Assembly (NCBI GenBank): GCA_024644125.1
Contig: JAHELQ010000241.1
Location: 1 to 7,714 of the forward strand
Reading direction: 5' to 3'
DNA from: Candidatus Aminicenantota bacterium
GTDB taxonomy: Bacteria > Acidobacteriota > Aminicenantia > UBA2199
Length of the DNA: 7,714 nucleotides
The notes below the pieces were generated by a model. That model was not told the origin of the DNA, did no database searches, and saw nothing but the letters and a program-made list of their open reading frames with translations. The position numbers and the translations under genes are program-made. The stretch's first letter is position 1, and each line of letters opens with the position of its first letter. Below, one piece after another: positions 6,144-7,714 of the stretch.

Positions 6144-6243
6144 TAGAAATTTCAACCCCAATCTTATTTTTTTATTGGAGAAAATATCGGAGTATACAAA
6201 TCCCTATCAGTAATCGACATCCTGGATGTGGGAATCAACTAAA

Positions 6244-6456
6244 TTAGAAGTAACCTAGATTTTTCAGCCTTTTTTTGATGGCTTCAGTTTCCTCTTTCGA
6301 TAATTCGTTCCCCTCGTCGAGTCCGGCTGATACTAGATCCCTCAACACATAGACAACAAATTCATTCACACTGGAAAAACCGCTTCCGTCGATTACTAAC
6401 TTCAACCGGTCATATAGTGGTCTTGGTATTTTGAGAGTTACCTTTTCAATTGGCAT
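6244..6456 (-). CDS. Small ribbon-helix-helix (CopG/MetJ-like) protein
   Basis: The product has 70 residues. The N-terminus MPIEKVTLKIPRPLYDRLKL has the strand-helix pattern of a ribbon-helix-helix DNA-binding domain (strand about 4-10, helix 11-22). A turn GSGFSSVNEF and a second helix VVYVLRDLVS (34-43) complete the fold. An acidic linker (GLDEGNELSKEETEAIKK) leads to the tail RLKNLGYF. Proteins of this exact size and layout are widespread and usually annotated as CopG-family regulators, but targets are mostly unknown. The second gene of a toxin-antitoxin pair is absent, since the flanking genes are mtgA and the barrel gene. It has its own promoter 6 bases before the ATG and no Shine-Dalgarno, so the mRNA is probably leaderless. 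A role as an adaptor and not a DNA-binding protein cannot be excluded. Confidence 0.85.
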   Translation of the reverse strand: MPIEKVTLKIPRPLYDRLKLVIDGSGFSSVNEFVVYVLRDLVSAGLDEGNELSKEETEAIKKRLKNLGYF

Positions 6457-6462
6457 GCAGCA

Positions 6463-6491
6463 ATTTTATTAAGAATTCACAGATTTGTCAA
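6463..6491 (-). promoter_or_regulatory. Promoter of the ribbon-helix-helix gene, predicted leaderless
   Basis: A near-consensus promoter is present on the minus strand: TTGACA (6486-6491), a 17-base spacer, and TAAAAT (6463-6468). Six bases (TGCTGC) then lead directly to ATG 6456, so the seventh base, where transcription normally starts, is the A of the start codon. There is no Shine-Dalgarno sequence. The promoter lies in the 59-base gap after the mtgA stop. Confidence 0.75.
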
Positions 6492-6515
6492 CCGCTTTCC
6501 GCAACCCGGGCAATC

Positions 6516-7253
6516 TTATTTAAGGAAGTGGGTTTTCGTTTTTTGGTAATCAAATTCATCAATGTATTTTACTCTATACATGCGGTCCAGAAGCAGATTT
6601 GCGCGCCATTTCAGATAGCGGGAATTGGATTGAGGCGTTACGCGCAATGGTTTTGGGATTACCGCAGCCAGACGGATCATTTCCTCTTTGCTCAATTGTT
6701 CTACCGTTTTTTTGAAGAAATAGTCGCTAGCAGCTCCAACCCCGAATATCCCGGGCCCAAACTCGATGACATTCAAATAGATGCAAAATATCCTGTCTTT
6801 AGAGAGTTCCCGCTCAAGCTTTTTTGCGATGAAAAATTCGCGCACCTTCCGGAAATAAGATTTCTCCGTCGAAAGAAACAGATTTTTTGCCAGTTGTTGA
6901 GTGATGGTACTTCCGCCTCTCGATTTTTTGCCCTCTTTTAGATTTTTTTTGATCGCTTCCTTCAACTCATAATAATCCACACCATCATGGCTATAAAAAG
7001 CGGCGTCTTCCGAAAGGCGGACCGCTTGTTTGAAAAATTCTGGAATTTTTTTGAAAGGAACCCAATGCCGCCGGACTACCAGTTTTTTCTTCTGAAGCTT
7101 CGCCTCTGCGATTCGTTGCTCGATCATAGCGGTCGCGCCCGGATTGCTCTTTTTTAAATAGGAGACATCCGGTAATGTCAGAAAAAAATAGCCAGTATAA
7201 AGCCCCGCGGCAAGAATGAGAGCTGCGAGAGACCACAAAAAGTATCGTTTCAA
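6516..7253 (-). CDS. mtgA: Monofunctional biosynthetic peptidoglycan transglycosylase (GT51)
   Basis: The protein has 245 residues, the usual size for monofunctional GT51 enzymes, which polymerise lipid II into glycan strands at the outer face of the inner membrane. One N-terminal membrane anchor lies at residues 6-26. The GT51 motifs appear in order: RLSEDAAFYSHDGVD (79-93) with catalytic Glu82; RGGSTITQQLAKNLFLS (112-128); KKLERELSKDRIFCIYLNVI (144-163) leading to EFGPGIFGVGAAS with the second conserved Glu164; and LAAVIPKP (195-202). There is no transpeptidase domain, so it is not a class A PBP. The start codon is TTG at 7253, with AAGGAG about 10 bases upstream; no other in-frame start gives the full anchor. 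That ribosome-binding site overlaps the end of the upstream hydrolase gene, 14 bases away, so both are likely in one transcript. Confidence 0.95.
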   Translation of the reverse strand: MKRYFLWSLAALILAAGLYTGYFFLTLPDVSYLKKSNPGATAMIEQRIAEAKLQKKKLVVRRHWVPFKKIPEFFKQAVRLSEDAAFYSHDGVDYYELKEAIKKNLKEGKKSRGGSTITQQLAKNLFLSTEKSYFRKVREFFIAKKLERELSKDRIFCIYLNVIEFGPGIFGVGAASDYFFKKTVEQLSKEEMIRLAAVIPKPLRVTPQSNSRYLKWRANLLLDRMYRVKYIDEFDYQKTKTHFLK

Positions 7254-7267
7254 ATTCGAACCGCTCC

Positions 7268-7714
7268 TTATTTTAAAGTGGCAAACCAGGAAACAGAGCC
7301 TTTGATCCAGGGGATAATTCCTGTGACATGTGTTTTCCCGGGCATCGGAAAATAAGCTACGTTTTTGGCCCCCTGGGTTACGAAGGAATTTTCGGCTTTT
7401 TCGGAATTGAAAGGAGGCACAGTATTATCCGCAGTGCCGTGGTACAACCGCGTGGGAGCTTCAGGATACCATCCGGTATAAAGATTGTTTTCCCCCAAAG
7501 CGTTTTTTATTTGCGTCTCCCCCGTTCCCCGATACGCGATCAGAAACGCAGGAGTAAACAATTCCGCAGTTTTGTCTGTGAGCTGAGCTTCTATTTCTTC
7601 TTTGGACAGATTACCGGACAGAAGTCCTTGCTCGATTCGCTCTTTGTATGGCGATTGAAAAATTTCTCCCATATTCCTTTGCCACCCATATACCTCGTTG
7701 AACGCCAGAAACAC
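7268..7714 (-). CDS. Alpha/beta hydrolase (lipase/esterase or prolyl-oligopeptidase-like), N-terminal part missing
   Basis: Only the last 148 residues are visible; the frame is open to the right edge and the first visible codon is GTG, probably an internal Val. The segment holds the second half of an alpha/beta hydrolase. LYHGTADNTVPPFNSEKAEN (90-109 of the visible part) carries the acid residue Asp96. FPMPGKTHVTGIIPW (122-136) carries the likely catalytic His129, spaced as expected. The nucleophile Ser motif GxSxG should lie outside the window. The preceding helical insert, rich in Lys/Glu (YKERIEQGLLSGNLSKEEIE), may be a lid. The pattern fits secreted lipase/esterase-type or prolyl-oligopeptidase-type hydrolases; the substrate cannot be told. 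It precedes mtgA with a 14-base gap. Confidence 0.8.
   Translation of the reverse strand: MFLAFNEVYGWQRNMGEIFQSPYKERIEQGLLSGNLSKEEIEAQLTDKTAELFTPAFLIAYRGTGETQIKNALGENNLYTGWYPEAPTRLYHGTADNTVPPFNSEKAENSFVTQGAKNVAYFPMPGKTHVTGIIPWIKGSVSWFATLK

Noticed and set aside
6217..6229. Inverted repeat ACATCCTGGATGT in the gap after the ribbon-helix-helix gene
   Set aside because: The stem is only five to six bases with almost no loop and no T-tract follows, so it does not qualify as a terminator. It also does not resemble the two GntR-type palindromes.
6244..6456. Toxin-antitoxin module
   Set aside because: No toxin-sized partner is adjacent on either strand; the neighbours are mtgA and a signal-peptide-bearing barrel protein.
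6450..6941. Plus-strand open frame opposite mtgA
   Set aside because: The minus strand carries all GT51 motifs; the plus frame has low-complexity, unrecognisable content.

Overview
The window comes from a diderm (Gram-negative type) bacterium of moderate, slightly AT-rich composition. The evidence is an outer-membrane beta-barrel gene, a lipoprotein with a clear lipobox, and a monofunctional peptidoglycan glycosyltransferase. I cannot place the organism more precisely. Gene style (NfeD/SPFH pair, lipoprotein sulfate-binding protein, DUF2490-like barrel, LGY-type C-terminal tails) would fit an environmental lineage such as the FCB group or a deep-branching relative, but this is a weak inference. 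Every supported gene lies on the minus strand, so transcription runs from high to low coordinates.

Layout in transcription order. (1) The C-terminal part of an alpha/beta hydrolase enters from the right edge (7714-7268). It is followed closely by mtgA, a GT51 peptidoglycan glycosyltransferase with a TTG start (7253-6516). (2) A single small ribbon-helix-helix protein (6456-6244) has its own near-consensus promoter, which predicts a leaderless mRNA. (3) A putative operon runs 6105-1582: a secreted DUF2490-like outer-membrane barrel, a sulfate-binding lipoprotein, the permeases CysT and CysW, and the ATPase CysA. The transporter genes overlap each other by 11, 11 and 4 bases. (4) A second putative operon runs 1505-1: a YtrA-type GntR repressor, an unannotated 46-residue single-pass membrane protein, an NfeD protein and an SPFH/stomatin protein cut by the left edge.

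The most interesting feature is regulatory. Two 20-bp imperfect palindromes of the form TGTA(C/G)TA-n6-TA(G/C)..ACA sit in the same register over the -10 element of two promoters: that of the gntR-smORF-nfeD-SPFH operon and that of the barrel-sulfate transporter operon. In both, the distance from the first base of the -35 box to the A of the ATG is 38 bases, and there is no Shine-Dalgarno sequence. The simplest reading is that the GntR protein represses its own operon and the sulfate-uptake operon. That would link an NfeD/SPFH membrane-microdomain module to an outer-membrane/inner-membrane sulfate importer as one small regulon. The operator identity and the regulon are inferences from sequence only.

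No tRNA, rRNA, CRISPR, insertion sequence or convincing rho-independent terminator was seen. No gene-free stretch exceeds 300 bases.
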